From Bermanella sp049115935 (lineage in GTDB: Bacteria > Pseudomonadota > Gammaproteobacteria > Pseudomonadales > Oceanobacteraceae): a stretch of 64,000 bases of DNA. Position 1 is the first letter of the stretch, and every line of letters starts with the position of its first letter. The stretch spans positions 62,001 to 126,000 of the forward strand of contig JAGDZK010000016.1 of assembly GCA_049115935.1 (NCBI GenBank), given 5' to 3'. Positions 15,486-24,493 of the stretch are shown here, one piece after another. The notes beneath the pieces are model-generated. The model saw only the letters and a list, made by a program, of their open reading frames with translations, was not told the origin of the DNA and made no database searches. The translations under genes were made by a program, and so were the position numbers.

Positions 15486-17303
15486 TTAAGTATGCACATC
15501 GATTAATGATTGCTGAATAGGTTGGTGCAGTGGCTTGGGTTCACCATGTTTGCTGGTCACACTGTCTATTTTGAATCCAGCCTGTTCGAGTTTACTTTTA
15601 ATTAGCGGTATATGTTGATGAAGCTTCTTCAATTGCTCGGCCTCACTTGCCCATAATGTGACAGCCAGTTGCTCTTGTTTAAGCTGGCTTTCAACTGCAA
15701 ATGCGTGTGAGGTTTGTTGAGCAAAGCGCAATATTAAATGCCAGCCTTGCACGGTTTCGTTTTGTGATGGCGTAGAAGTGTGTTGCTTGCATTCGAAGTC
15801 ACACCATTGGATTTGGTTTTGATGTACATAGGGTAAAGATAATTGAAACTGGGTGTTGTCTTGAGTATTAAAAAATCGATTTTGTATTTGGTCGTGTGTG
15901 AGTTTAGATAAACTTTGATTAATGCCCAGTAACTGGCGTAACAATAATGATTCGTTGTCGTTTTGATTAAGGCTATTGGATAGCGCCAAAAGGGTTTGCT
16001 GTAACTGCGGCTGTACACCTAGAGATTTAGGCCAAATGGACTCTGCTTGGCTGTCAGTGTTTGTTTTCGGGATCATGAGCATAGTGAGCCATTGGCTTAA
16101 ATCTTGGAATGTTTTAATACTGGCCCCAGCATTTGCACCTTGAAATGCTGTGGCAGGCCAATTTGGAATAAAACTATCTTTGCGCTGCAATAACTGTTTA
16201 CTTAGTTGCTCAAGTAATTGGTGCTGGTTTTGAATAAGCCAATTTTTATGATCGTTATTTAACGAATCATGGCTTCTAGTTGATGTGGGTGTTTGGCTTA
16301 AGACGCTTTTTAAATTATCAGCATTCTTTATGCTAGAAAGAGAGGGTTGTTGTACAACTGATGTGCTTTGAGATGACGCGTTGCTGGGTACTTGCGTGTT
16401 TGCCTGAGCATTATTAGCAGTGGAGCTAGAAATTTTTTGTTGAAACAAACTGACCCACTTCTGAATGTTCTTTTCTACCTCTGCCATTTTACTTTGCATG
16501 TTGGTATGTGTGTTAGATTGATTCTCTTGTGTGGCATTTGTATTGACAGTGCTAGTGGCCGCGATTTGTGCTTTACCTTGTGTTGCTTGGGGTACTGATT
16601 GCAGCAATTGCGCTAATCTAGCTTCAAAGTTTTGCCCGCTATCCATAAGTGCTTGTTTGAGTGTGGTGGGTGCAAGTGGCACATGACTTTGCAAGGTTGT
16701 GGTGGGCAAAGTTGTAAATGGAAATTTAAGGGGGATTTCTTTATTGGTAATTTGATTGTTATCAATAAGCGCAATGGGCTTTAAGATAAAATTCTGAGCC
16801 ACAAACTGTGAGCGAAACTGATTTAAAGGGGTGGGTGTTTGTGCACTTTGAATGCTGAGCTTACCTTCGGGGGTTTGTTGCAACAAAACGTGAGTATTAG
16901 TTGCAATGGGCCGATTGGAAAGAATATTAATAGGCCCTTGTACGCTTAAAAGTTTTATCAGAACTAGTTTTAAGTTATCCGGTAGTGCAGCTTGCTTGGT
17001 TAAGGTTTGAGCAATGTTTGAGAGGTTTAATTTTTCACTGATACCACCGCCCACTACTTGGTTTTGCGAAGACTGTGGTGTTTGGCCATTTAATAATGCC
17101 AGCTGACGAAGAACTTGCTGGTTTTGGCTCGCTGGAAGGGTTTGGCTGGATTCCACTTTGGCCCAAGTGTTAATTAATGCTTGAATGCTTGGGTTTGTAG
17201 TGGATGTAGGCGAGCCTGAGCGACTCACCTGAGCCCCTTTTGGTGGGGGTTGAGTCGGTGAGGTTGATTGCACGTTAATTGTTGGTTCGTGTGGAAGTTT
17301 CAT
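15486..17303 (-). CDS. FliK-like flagellar hook-length control protein
   Basis: 605 residues. Most of it is low-complexity, rich in Gln, Ser, Thr, Asn and Pro, as expected for the secreted ruler part of FliK. The final 140 residues ('VQGWHLILRFAQQTSHAFAVE' split across the fold, then 'LWASEAEQLKKL' and 'LEQAGFKIDSV') match the flagellar hook-length control C-terminal domain. It is paired with the FlhB-tail-like gene, mirroring the FliK-FlhB interaction that switches export from hook to filament. Other flagellar genes are absent here, so it may be a second copy. It is divergent from ccmA. Confidence 0.82.
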   Translation of the reverse strand: MKLPHEPTINVQSTSPTQPPPKGAQVSRSGSPTSTTNPSIQALINTWAKVESSQTLPASQNQQVLRQLALLNGQTPQSSQNQVVGGGISEKLNLSNIAQTLTKQAALPDNLKLVLIKLLSVQGPINILSNRPIATNTHVLLQQTPEGKLSIQSAQTPTPLNQFRSQFVAQNFILKPIALIDNNQITNKEIPLKFPFTTLPTTTLQSHVPLAPTTLKQALMDSGQNFEARLAQLLQSVPQATQGKAQIAATSTVNTNATQENQSNTHTNMQSKMAEVEKNIQKWVSLFQQKISSSTANNAQANTQVPSNASSQSTSVVQQPSLSSIKNADNLKSVLSQTPTSTRSHDSLNNDHKNWLIQNQHQLLEQLSKQLLQRKDSFIPNWPATAFQGANAGASIKTFQDLSQWLTMLMIPKTNTDSQAESIWPKSLGVQPQLQQTLLALSNSLNQNDNESLLLRQLLGINQSLSKLTHDQIQNRFFNTQDNTQFQLSLPYVHQNQIQWCDFECKQHTSTPSQNETVQGWHLILRFAQQTSHAFAVESQLKQEQLAVTLWASEAEQLKKLHQHIPLIKSKLEQAGFKIDSVTSKHGEPKPLHQPIQQSLIDVHT

Positions 17304-17352
17304 TAAACCTTCAATAATTTAGGAATCTGCCGTAAATGCGCGTTATTTTGTA

Positions 17353-17358
17353 TATAAT
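17353..17358 (+). promoter_or_regulatory. Candidate -10 element for the ccm operon
   Basis: A TATAAT hexamer with a very G+C-rich discriminator downstream (17359-17368) lies in the fliK-like/ccmA intergenic region. No good -35 element is visible at the proper distance, so the promoter may need an activator. Confidence 0.35.
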
Positions 17359-17466
17359 GCCGCGCGCGTATTTGGTCTGTACATAGTTGATATCGGCCAG
17401 ATATTGGGTGAATTAAACATTTAGTATAGAGCTTGTGGTTTAAATCTTTTGGAATTAGGAACCTTT

Positions 17467-18129
17467 GTGCCTCAAATTGACAAACAAAATGCGACAGATA
17501 CGCCACAGGCATTGATAAGCGGCCGTGCTTTGATGTGTGAGCGTGATGATCGAGTATTGTTTGAACAGCTCGATTTCGACTGGCAGACGGGGCAAATTGT
17601 GCGTATTTCTGGTCCAAATGGCGCCGGTAAGAGTACATTGATTCGTATTATTCTGGGCTTGGGTGCTTCTTTTGAAGGAGATCTTTACTTTAAAGGCGAG
17701 TCTATGCAGCGTGCCCGCTATGATTTTCGCAGTGAGCTTTTATACCTAGGCCACCAAGTGGGTATTAAAACCAGCCTTACCCCTGAAGAAAATTTGAACT
17801 GGTTATGCCCACAAGCCAGTCAAACGGCTATTTTCGAGGCACTTGAGAAGGTTGGACTTCATGGTTTTGAAGATGTGCTCGCTCAAGGTTTATCGGCTGG
17901 CCAGCAACGTAGGGTTGCATTGGCTCGATTGTATCTAGAAGAAAAGCCCATTTGGATTTTAGATGAGCCTTTTACCGCGATTGATAAAGATGGTGTGGCG
18001 CAGTTAGAGCAGCGCATTATCGAACATGCCAAAAGCGGTGGCTTTGTCGTGTTAACCACTCACCACCAATTAGATTTTGATGTAGATGAACTAATACTGG
18101 GTACGAAACCAGCAGAAGGTGTGAATTAA
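17467..18129 (+). CDS. ccmA: Haem exporter/cytochrome c biogenesis ATPase CcmA
   Basis: About 220 residues from a GTG preceded by AGGA at 6 nt; a TTG at 17449 lacks such a site. Walker A GPNGAGKST, the ABC signature 'LSAGQQRRVALARL' and Walker B 'IWILDEPF' are intact. CcmA powers the CcmAB complex that, with CcmC and CcmD, loads and releases haem-charged CcmE for periplasmic cytochrome c maturation. It is the first gene of ccmABCDEFGHI, with 1 bp before ccmB. Confidence 0.95.
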   Translation: MPQIDKQNATDTPQALISGRALMCERDDRVLFEQLDFDWQTGQIVRISGPNGAGKSTLIRIILGLGASFEGDLYFKGESMQRARYDFRSELLYLGHQVGIKTSLTPEENLNWLCPQASQTAIFEALEKVGLHGFEDVLAQGLSAGQQRRVALARLYLEEKPIWILDEPFTAIDKDGVAQLEQRIIEHAKSGGFVVLTTHHQLDFDVDELILGTKPAEGVN

Positions 18130-18130
18130 C

Positions 18131-18808
18131 ATGACCCATTCATCACCTTTAATGGCCTTATTTAAGCGAGACTTGTTAATTGCTTTTCGTAATCGCGGTG
18201 AACTACTGAACCCTTTGATGTTCTTTTTAATGGTAGCCAGCTTGTTTCCGCTTGCGGTGACACCTGATCCTAAGTTTTTAGGGGTAATTGCCCCAGGGAT
18301 TATTTGGGTAGGGGCATTGTTGGCAACTTTGCTGTCTTTAGATTTAATGTTCAAGAGTGACTATGAGGACGGCAGTCTTGAGCAGATGTTATTACAGCCC
18401 CAGCCCACGTTGCTATTTGTATTGGTGAAGACATGCTTGCACTGGTTAACCGCTGGCTTGCCGTTGACTATTTTAGCCCCGTTATTAGGGGTTATGCTGG
18501 CTTTACCTGAAGGGGGTTATTGGCCTTTGATTTTCAGCTTGTTATTAGGCACGCCTACCTTAAGTTTATTAGGTTCAATTGGGGCCGGTTTAACAGTAGG
18601 TCTTAAAAAAGGCGGTATGTTAATGCCATTACTTATTTTGCCTTTATACATACCGATTTTAATTTTTGCCGCAAGCTCTGTTCAAGCGGGCGTAGATGGC
18701 AATAGTTACACCGGACATTTGGCATTTTTGGGTGCCTATTTGGCATTAATGTTAGTACTGGCACCTGTTGCCAGTGCCGCGGCGTTGAAAATTTCAATCG
18801 CTCGTTAA
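18131..18808 (+). CDS. ccmB: Cytochrome c biogenesis membrane protein CcmB
   Basis: 225 residues with six predicted membrane segments. The N-terminal 'FKRDLLIAFRNRGELLNPLMFF' and 'ALLATLLSLDLMFKSDYEDGSLEQ' are characteristic of CcmB, the permease partner of CcmA. Acts in the inner membrane in release of holo-CcmE from CcmC and CcmD. ccmC follows after 29 bp. Confidence 0.95.
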   Translation: MTHSSPLMALFKRDLLIAFRNRGELLNPLMFFLMVASLFPLAVTPDPKFLGVIAPGIIWVGALLATLLSLDLMFKSDYEDGSLEQMLLQPQPTLLFVLVKTCLHWLTAGLPLTILAPLLGVMLALPEGGYWPLIFSLLLGTPTLSLLGSIGAGLTVGLKKGGMLMPLLILPLYIPILIFAASSVQAGVDGNSYTGHLAFLGAYLALMLVLAPVASAAALKISIAR

Positions 18809-18837
18809 AGAAGAATTATTTTATAAGGTCGTTTTAT

Positions 18838-19596
18838 ATGTGGTCTGCACTTAAAAGACTCTATCATCAGCTGGGTTCGCCGAAGTGGTTTTATGAAATC
18901 ACCTCCCGTTGGTCGCCGTGGTTTTTATGGATCGGTAGCGCACTAATGCTGGTGGGTGTGGTTTGGGGGCTCGCATTTGCCCCGGCTGATTACCTGCAGG
19001 GTAATAGCTTTCGCATTATTTATATTCATGTGCCTGCTGCTTTATTAAGCCAAAGCGCCTATATCATGATGGCAGTGGCAGGCTTAGTAGGCTTGGTTTG
19101 GAAAATGAAAATGTCGTTTGTGGTGGGTAAAACCATTGCCCCCATTGGTGCGGGCTTGGCCATTGTGGCTTTGGTTACTGGTGCCATTTGGGGTAAGCCT
19201 ACTTGGGGGACATGGTGGGTTTGGGATGCACGTTTAACCTCAATGCTTATTTTGTTGTTTTTATACATGGGTGTAATGGCCATTTATAACGCCATTGAAA
19301 GCGAAGAGATGGCAAACAAAGCCGCAGCTGTTTTAGCATTGGTGGGCAGTATTAATATTCCGATTATTAAATACAGTGTTGAATGGTGGAACACTTTACA
19401 CCAACCAGCCACCATTACACTGACTAAAAAACCCACAATGGCCCCAGAAATGTTTATTCCCTTGATGTTAACCATCATCGGTTTTTATTGTTGGTTTGCG
19501 GTTTGGGTATTTGCGCGCACACGAAATGAAATTTTATGGCGCGAACGTCGAACTAAATGGGTAAAAAGCCTTCTTAGCACGGGAGCGAATCACTAA
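18838..19596 (+). CDS. ccmC: Haem lyase/exporter CcmC
   Basis: 252 residues with six membrane segments. The tryptophan-rich WWD motif occurs as 'WGTWWVWDARLTSML', flanked by conserved histidines in 'YIHVPAALLS' and 'WWNTLHQPA' that ligate haem. CcmC attaches haem to CcmE at the periplasmic face of the inner membrane. The stop codon overlaps the ccmD start by one base (TAATG), indicating translational coupling. Confidence 0.96.
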   Translation: MWSALKRLYHQLGSPKWFYEITSRWSPWFLWIGSALMLVGVVWGLAFAPADYLQGNSFRIIYIHVPAALLSQSAYIMMAVAGLVGLVWKMKMSFVVGKTIAPIGAGLAIVALVTGAIWGKPTWGTWWVWDARLTSMLILLFLYMGVMAIYNAIESEEMANKAAAVLALVGSINIPIIKYSVEWWNTLHQPATITLTKKPTMAPEMFIPLMLTIIGFYCWFAVWVFARTRNEILWRERRTKWVKSLLSTGANH

Positions 19597-19769
19597 TGTT
19601 TTTTGATAGCTTCGCAGAATTTATTAATATGGGCGGTCATGGGTTGTTTGTTTGGCTAAGTTACGGTGTTGCCGGCTTAGTGGTAGCGCACAATTTCATC
19701 AGTCCTATGTTTACTCGAAAAAAAGTCATTAAAGATATTGAGCGCCAGATGCGCCGGGAGCAGAAGTAA
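19596..19769 (+). CDS. ccmD: Haem exporter protein CcmD
   Basis: A 57-residue protein between ccmC and ccmE. The conserved N-terminal 'MGGHGLFVWLSYG' leads into a single membrane segment followed by a basic, charged cytoplasmic tail, exactly the CcmD layout. CcmD stabilises the CcmABC complex and helps release holo-CcmE. Its first base is shared with the ccmC stop codon and its last base with the ccmE start codon. Confidence 0.95.
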   Translation: MFFDSFAEFINMGGHGLFVWLSYGVAGLVVAHNFISPMFTRKKVIKDIERQMRREQK

Positions 19770-20230
19770 TGCATCCACAACGAAAACAAAAATTGTTCAT
19801 TATTTTATTCATGCTCGGCGGCATTGCCTTGGCTGTGACGCTGATGCTGGTGGCGTTAAAAGAAAATATTAATCTGTTCTATACCCCGACACAAATTGCA
19901 GCGGGTGAAGCACCCATTAACCGTACCATTCGTGCAGGTGGTATGGTGGTTGAAGGCAGTGTGAGTCGCGCTAAAGACGGCTTAACGGTTCAGTTTGATG
20001 TGACGGACGGCAAAGATATTATCACCATCGAATACGAAGGGATCTTGCCAGATTTGTTTCGTGAGGGGCAGGGCATAGTGGCTTTGGGACAAATTAATGA
20101 AAACAATCGGTTTGTCGCTTCAGAAGTACTTGCTAAGCATGATGAGAATTATATGCCGCCAGAAGTCGCCGATGCCTTAGAAAAAGCGCATAACGACGGT
20201 ACACAAGACGTTAAAAGCGCTCGCTACTAA
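19769..20230 (+). CDS. ccmE: Cytochrome c-type biogenesis haem chaperone CcmE
   Basis: 153 residues with one N-terminal membrane anchor (about 10-30) and an OB-fold periplasmic domain. His124 and Tyr128 in 'LAKHDENYMP' are the haem-binding pair: the histidine forms the covalent bond to the haem vinyl. It carries haem from CcmC to CcmF. The start overlaps the ccmD stop codon; ccmF follows with AGGAG in the 15-bp gap. Confidence 0.97.
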   Translation: MHPQRKQKLFIILFMLGGIALAVTLMLVALKENINLFYTPTQIAAGEAPINRTIRAGGMVVEGSVSRAKDGLTVQFDVTDGKDIITIEYEGILPDLFREGQGIVALGQINENNRFVASEVLAKHDENYMPPEVADALEKAHNDGTQDVKSARY

Positions 20231-20245
20231 TTTAGGAGATAAAAT

Positions 20246-22195
20246 ATGTTACCTGAATTAGGTCACTTCGCGCTGATTCTTGCGCTGATTTTTGCTTGTT
20301 TGCAAGGTGTTGTCCCCTTGGTTGGTACGGCTACAGGACGAACCCAATGGATGGTCATGAGTCGACCGTTAAGTTGGGGTCAGTTCTTATTTTTATTGAT
20401 TTCATTTGTGGCCCTTGCCACAAGCTTTGTAAATGATGATTTTTCTGTGGCTTATGTGGCCAACAACTCCAATAGTTTATTGCCTGTGCAATATAAAATC
20501 AGTGCGGTGTGGGGCTCCCATGAGGGCTCTTTGTTGCTTTGGGTTTTATTGTTAAGCACTTGGACTGTGGCCGTGAGTATTTTCTCACGTAATTTACCCA
20601 TCGACATTTTAGCCCGTGTGTTGGCCATTATGGGTTTGGTCAGTATTGGTTTTTTACTGTTCACCTTATTCACATCAAACCCGTTTGAGCGAATTCTGCC
20701 TAATATTCCAATGGACGGCCAAGATTTAAATCCGCTACTTCAAGACTTTGGTTTAATTGTTCACCCGCCTATGTTGTACATGGGTTATGTGGGTTTCTCT
20801 GTTGCTTTTGCGTTTGCAATCGCGGCTTTGCTTAGTGGTCGTTTAGATGCGGCTTGGGCACGTTGGTCACGTCCTTGGACAACCGTTGCTTGGGCGTTTT
20901 TAACTGCGGGTATTGCCTTAGGTAGCTGGTGGGCGTATTACGAACTTGGCTGGGGTGGCTGGTGGTTTTGGGACCCAGTAGAAAACGCATCGTTTATGCC
21001 TTGGTTAGTGGGTACGGCTTTAATTCACTCATTAGCCGTAACAGAAAAACGCGGCGCCTTCAAAAGCTGGACGGTTTTACTGGCGATCTTTGCATTTAGT
21101 TTAAGTTTACTTGGCACTTTTTTAGTTCGCTCTGGTGTTTTAAACAGCGTTCACGCATTTGCCAGTGACCCTGATCGTGGATTGTTTATTTTAGCGTTAC
21201 TGATTATTTCAATTGGCGGCTCTTTATTAATATATGCATTAAAAGCACCCACGGTTGTGGCGAGAGTGAGTTTTTCTTGGGTGAGTAAAGAAAGCTTCTT
21301 ATTATTAAATAATGTATTGCTGATTGTGACTTGCGCCATGATCTTGCTTGGTACGCTATACCCAATGATTGCGGATTACTTTTTTGATGAAAAAATCAGC
21401 GTAGGTGCGCCGTTCTTTAATTTATTTTTTGTGCCGATTATGTCGGTGTTGGTGCTGTTTATTAGCTTAGGTTTTATTAGTCGTTGGAAGAAAACCGAAG
21501 GTAAGTGGCTTGCTTCTCAACTATGGCCAGCAGCTGTATTTACTATCGTATTGTCAGCGGTATTCCCGCTTATTTATGGCGTGCATTATACGTGGCAAAT
21601 TGTGTTTGGCGTGGCATTAAGTTCTTGGGTGATTAGCGCGACCTTGCTTGATCTTTATCGTAAAGCCAATAGTAAAAACGGTTTATTAGCGGGTCTTAAA
21701 AAATTAAGTTTAAGTTATTACGGTATGATTTTGGCGCACATGGGTGTGGCGATCACGGCAATGGGTATTTGTATTGTAAGCAATTACACCCAAGAACATG
21801 ATGTGCGAGTGGTGCCAGGTGATACGGTAGATGCATCGGGTTATCACTTTATTTTTGATGGTGTGAAAAAGGTACGTGGCCCTAACTACATCGCGGATGA
21901 AGGCCAAATACGAGTATTTTATAACGATGAGTATTACACCACTATGAAGCCGCAAAAACGTCACTACAAAGTGCAGCGCAATATCATGACAGAAGCGGAT
22001 ATTGATGCTGGTTTATTCCGTGATCTTTATGTGGCGTTAGGTGAGTCATTAGAAGGTGATGCTTGGGCGGTGCGCATTCACTATAAACCTTATGTTCGCT
22101 GGTTGTGGTTAGGTGCCATATTCATGGCCCTAGGTGGCATCTTAGCGGTATGTGATAAACGCTACCGTTTGTCTCGCACTAAATTGGCTAACTAA
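20246..22195 (+). CDS. ccmF: Haem lyase CcmF
   Basis: 649 residues with about 14-15 membrane segments. The WWD motif 'WGGWWFWDPVENASFMPWL' and the conserved histidines in 'VWGSHEGSLLLW' and 'LIVHPPMLYMGYVG' are present. CcmF transfers haem from CcmE to apocytochrome c at the CXXCH site together with CcmH and CcmI. Length and topology are normal for the family. Confidence 0.97.
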   Translation: MLPELGHFALILALIFACLQGVVPLVGTATGRTQWMVMSRPLSWGQFLFLLISFVALATSFVNDDFSVAYVANNSNSLLPVQYKISAVWGSHEGSLLLWVLLLSTWTVAVSIFSRNLPIDILARVLAIMGLVSIGFLLFTLFTSNPFERILPNIPMDGQDLNPLLQDFGLIVHPPMLYMGYVGFSVAFAFAIAALLSGRLDAAWARWSRPWTTVAWAFLTAGIALGSWWAYYELGWGGWWFWDPVENASFMPWLVGTALIHSLAVTEKRGAFKSWTVLLAIFAFSLSLLGTFLVRSGVLNSVHAFASDPDRGLFILALLIISIGGSLLIYALKAPTVVARVSFSWVSKESFLLLNNVLLIVTCAMILLGTLYPMIADYFFDEKISVGAPFFNLFFVPIMSVLVLFISLGFISRWKKTEGKWLASQLWPAAVFTIVLSAVFPLIYGVHYTWQIVFGVALSSWVISATLLDLYRKANSKNGLLAGLKKLSLSYYGMILAHMGVAITAMGICIVSNYTQEHDVRVVPGDTVDASGYHFIFDGVKKVRGPNYIADEGQIRVFYNDEYYTTMKPQKRHYKVQRNIMTEADIDAGLFRDLYVALGESLEGDAWAVRIHYKPYVRWLWLGAIFMALGGILAVCDKRYRLSRTKLAN

Positions 22196-22207
22196 TAAGG
22201 GATACTT

Positions 22208-22753
22208 ATGAAACGTTGGGCGTTATTTTTACCGTTTATTATTTTTACCTTATTAGGGTTTTTATTGTGGCGAGGTTTGTATCTTGATCCTAAAGATATT
22301 CCGTCAGCATTAGTGGATAAACCTTTCCCTGATTTTTCGCTGCCCACATTAGTCAGTGGCGAGACAAAAACACAAGAAAGTTTGAAAGGCGATGTGCACT
22401 TAGTGAATGTGTGGGGGACTTGGTGTATCAGTTGTAAGGTCGAACATCCGTTTTTGGTAAAGCTTGCCCAGCAGGGTGTGCGTATTGTGGGCGTTAACTA
22501 TAAGGATGAAAATGATCCTGCTCGTCAATGGCTAAATGACCTGGGTAATCCATATGTATTTTCGGTTGATGATGAAGCAGGGACTTTGTCCATGGATTTA
22601 GGGGTAACTGGTGCTCCAGAAACCTTTTTTGTAGACGCTAAAGGTGTGGTTCGTTACAAACATCAAGGGCCGATTACTCAAGGTAATTGGGCGCCACTTG
22701 AGAAAATCTGGCAATCATTGGTGGATGAAGCGACACAGGTGAGCCAACCATGA
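22208..22753 (+). CDS. ccmG: Thiol:disulfide interchange protein CcmG/DsbE
   Basis: 181 residues: an N-terminal membrane anchor (about 5-25) and a periplasmic thioredoxin domain with the redox pair Cys73-Cys76 in 'WGTWCISCKVEHP'. The 'GVTGAPETFFVD' segment holds the cis-proline-like loop of the DsbE group. It reduces apocytochrome c or CcmH cysteines before haem ligation. The stop overlaps the ccmH start (ATGA). Confidence 0.96.
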   Translation: MKRWALFLPFIIFTLLGFLLWRGLYLDPKDIPSALVDKPFPDFSLPTLVSGETKTQESLKGDVHLVNVWGTWCISCKVEHPFLVKLAQQGVRIVGVNYKDENDPARQWLNDLGNPYVFSVDDEAGTLSMDLGVTGAPETFFVDAKGVVRYKHQGPITQGNWAPLEKIWQSLVDEATQVSQP

Positions 22754-23250
22754 TGAAGCATGTATTGTTATTTTTTGTTTTATTTTTCTCTCAAATGTCT
22801 TATGCCATGGTTGATGGTCATGAATACATTTTTGATGATGGCAGTGAATTAGAAAATCAAAATCGGGCTGCGTTATTTCAAAAACTTGCCGAAGAGCTGC
22901 GCTGCCCAAAATGTCAAAATCAAAACCTTGCAGACAGTAATGCCATGATCGCTGGGGATTTACGTCGTGAGTTATATCAGCAAGTGAAATCAGGCAGTGA
23001 TGGCGAAAGTATTGTTGATTTTATGGTCAATCGATACGGTGAGTTTGTTTTGTATCGCCCCAAAATGGGTGCCATGACGTATGTGTTGTGGTTTGGCCCT
23101 GTGGCTTTACTGCTTGTTGCTTTGATCAGTTTAATTTTCATTGTGCGTAAACGTAAACAAAGTAGTGCTTCTTCGCAGGCGTTATCGCCAGAGCAACAAA
23201 AACGTATTGATGCACTTTTAGCTAAAGATAAAGAGGATGACCATGTTTGA
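22750..23250 (+). CDS. ccmH: Cytochrome c-type biogenesis protein CcmH
   Basis: 166 residues. A signal sequence (residues 1-19) precedes the 'LRCPKCQNQN' motif with the redox pair Cys52-Cys55; a C-terminal membrane segment (about 110-130) anchors it and a charged tail follows. It handles the apocytochrome CXXCH thiols in the haem ligation complex. It is the short form without the TPR domain, which is encoded by the next gene, as in pseudomonads. Confidence 0.95.
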   Translation: MMKHVLLFFVLFFSQMSYAMVDGHEYIFDDGSELENQNRAALFQKLAEELRCPKCQNQNLADSNAMIAGDLRRELYQQVKSGSDGESIVDFMVNRYGEFVLYRPKMGAMTYVLWFGPVALLLVALISLIFIVRKRKQSSASSQALSPEQQKRIDALLAKDKEDDHV

Positions 23251-24481
23251 TTTATGGCTAGGTATTGCTGTACTGCTTGTATTAGCCGTGGCCGTCATGT
23301 GCTTACCCTTGTTTGTGTCATTGCGTGGCAGTGAATTACAAAGACAACAAAGCAATGTGGTGATTTATAAATCGCAATTGGCGGATTTAGAATCCGATCT
23401 TAATAGTGGTCGTATTGATCAAGCGCAATACGATGGTTTAAGTCAGGAGATCAAACTTAATTTGCTGGTCGACACTCAAGATGAAGAAGTCGAGCAGAAT
23501 ACTAAAACGGGTAATTGGATTTTTATCCCTTCTTTGGTTGTAATATTGCTGGTCAGTATTGGTTTGTATTTTAAGTTGGGCGCTGAAAATGAACTGGCGA
23601 TTACTCAGTTATTACAAAAGAGCGGTCAAACAAATTTCACTGAAGAAAATGCGTTAGATTTGATTGCGCGTTTAGGTGTTCAAACCGAAAAAATGCCTGA
23701 AGATACCGAGATGTGGTATCTGCTTGGCCGTTTGAATTTTGATATGGGCCAGTTTGATCAGGCTGTGGTTGGTTTTACACAAGCGTTACAGTTATTACCC
23801 ATTGACTCTAAACAAGATCAAGCAGTTGCAATGGCACAATTGGCGCAGGCGCAATTTTTTGCAAATGACCGCAAATTAGACGTAGCTACAGAGTCACTGC
23901 TTAAAGACGTGTTAGCAATTAACCCCAATGATGAAACATCCCTTGGTTTATTAGGTGTGGCAGCGTTTGATTCAAGCCGATATGTTGAGGCTGTGGGTTA
24001 TTGGCAGCGTTTAATTAGTATGATGCCGGAAGGTAATCCTAATGTGGCTGCCATACAAGGTGGAATCAATAAAGCGCTTGAACGTATGAGTGAATCAGAG
24101 CGTGCAAACATTGAAAAACAACAAGCCGCTATACAGCCTGCTGTGATTCAAATTACAGTCAATGTTGCACAAGATATGATTGCTAAGCTGCCTAAAAATG
24201 CGGATTTGTTTGTTTTAGCAAAAGCTGAAAATGGCCCACCCATGCCCCTTGCCGTTCAGCGGATTAATGTTGAAAAATGGCCTGTGACAGTGACGTTAGA
24301 TGACTCAATGGCAATGATGCCAGATCTGCGTTTAAGCCAATTTGAAAATGTGGTGATTACAGCTCGTGTTAGTAAAAGCGGTGTAGGCAATGCTAAAGCG
24401 GGTGATTTACAAGGGATGAGCGCAGTTATTAGCAGTCAGACTAAGCGTGTTTCTGTGCAAATAAATGAAATACTCAAGTAG
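23243..24481 (+). CDS. ccmI: Cytochrome c biogenesis factor CcmI
   Basis: About 412 residues: two N-terminal membrane segments (about 5-25 and 90-110) joined by a coiled-coil cytoplasmic loop, then a periplasmic TPR region (about 140-270) and a C-terminal beta-rich domain ('LFVLAKAENGPPMPLAVQR'). CcmI chaperones apocytochrome c. The gene overlaps ccmH; the ATG at 23243 is chosen over 23237 because AAAGAGG abuts the first and is properly spaced for the second. It closes the ccm operon. Confidence 0.93.
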   Translation: MFDLWLGIAVLLVLAVAVMCLPLFVSLRGSELQRQQSNVVIYKSQLADLESDLNSGRIDQAQYDGLSQEIKLNLLVDTQDEEVEQNTKTGNWIFIPSLVVILLVSIGLYFKLGAENELAITQLLQKSGQTNFTEENALDLIARLGVQTEKMPEDTEMWYLLGRLNFDMGQFDQAVVGFTQALQLLPIDSKQDQAVAMAQLAQAQFFANDRKLDVATESLLKDVLAINPNDETSLGLLGVAAFDSSRYVEAVGYWQRLISMMPEGNPNVAAIQGGINKALERMSESERANIEKQQAAIQPAVIQITVNVAQDMIAKLPKNADLFVLAKAENGPPMPLAVQRINVEKWPVTVTLDDSMAMMPDLRLSQFENVVITARVSKSGVGNAKAGDLQGMSAVISSQTKRVSVQINEILK

Positions 24482-24493
24482 GTCATTTAGCTA

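Noticed and set aside
17303..17638. A 111-residue minus-strand frame between the FliK-like gene and ccmA
   Set aside because: It overlaps the well-supported ccmA start on the other strand, has no domain and no fitting ribosome-binding site; the region is better read as a divergent promoter.
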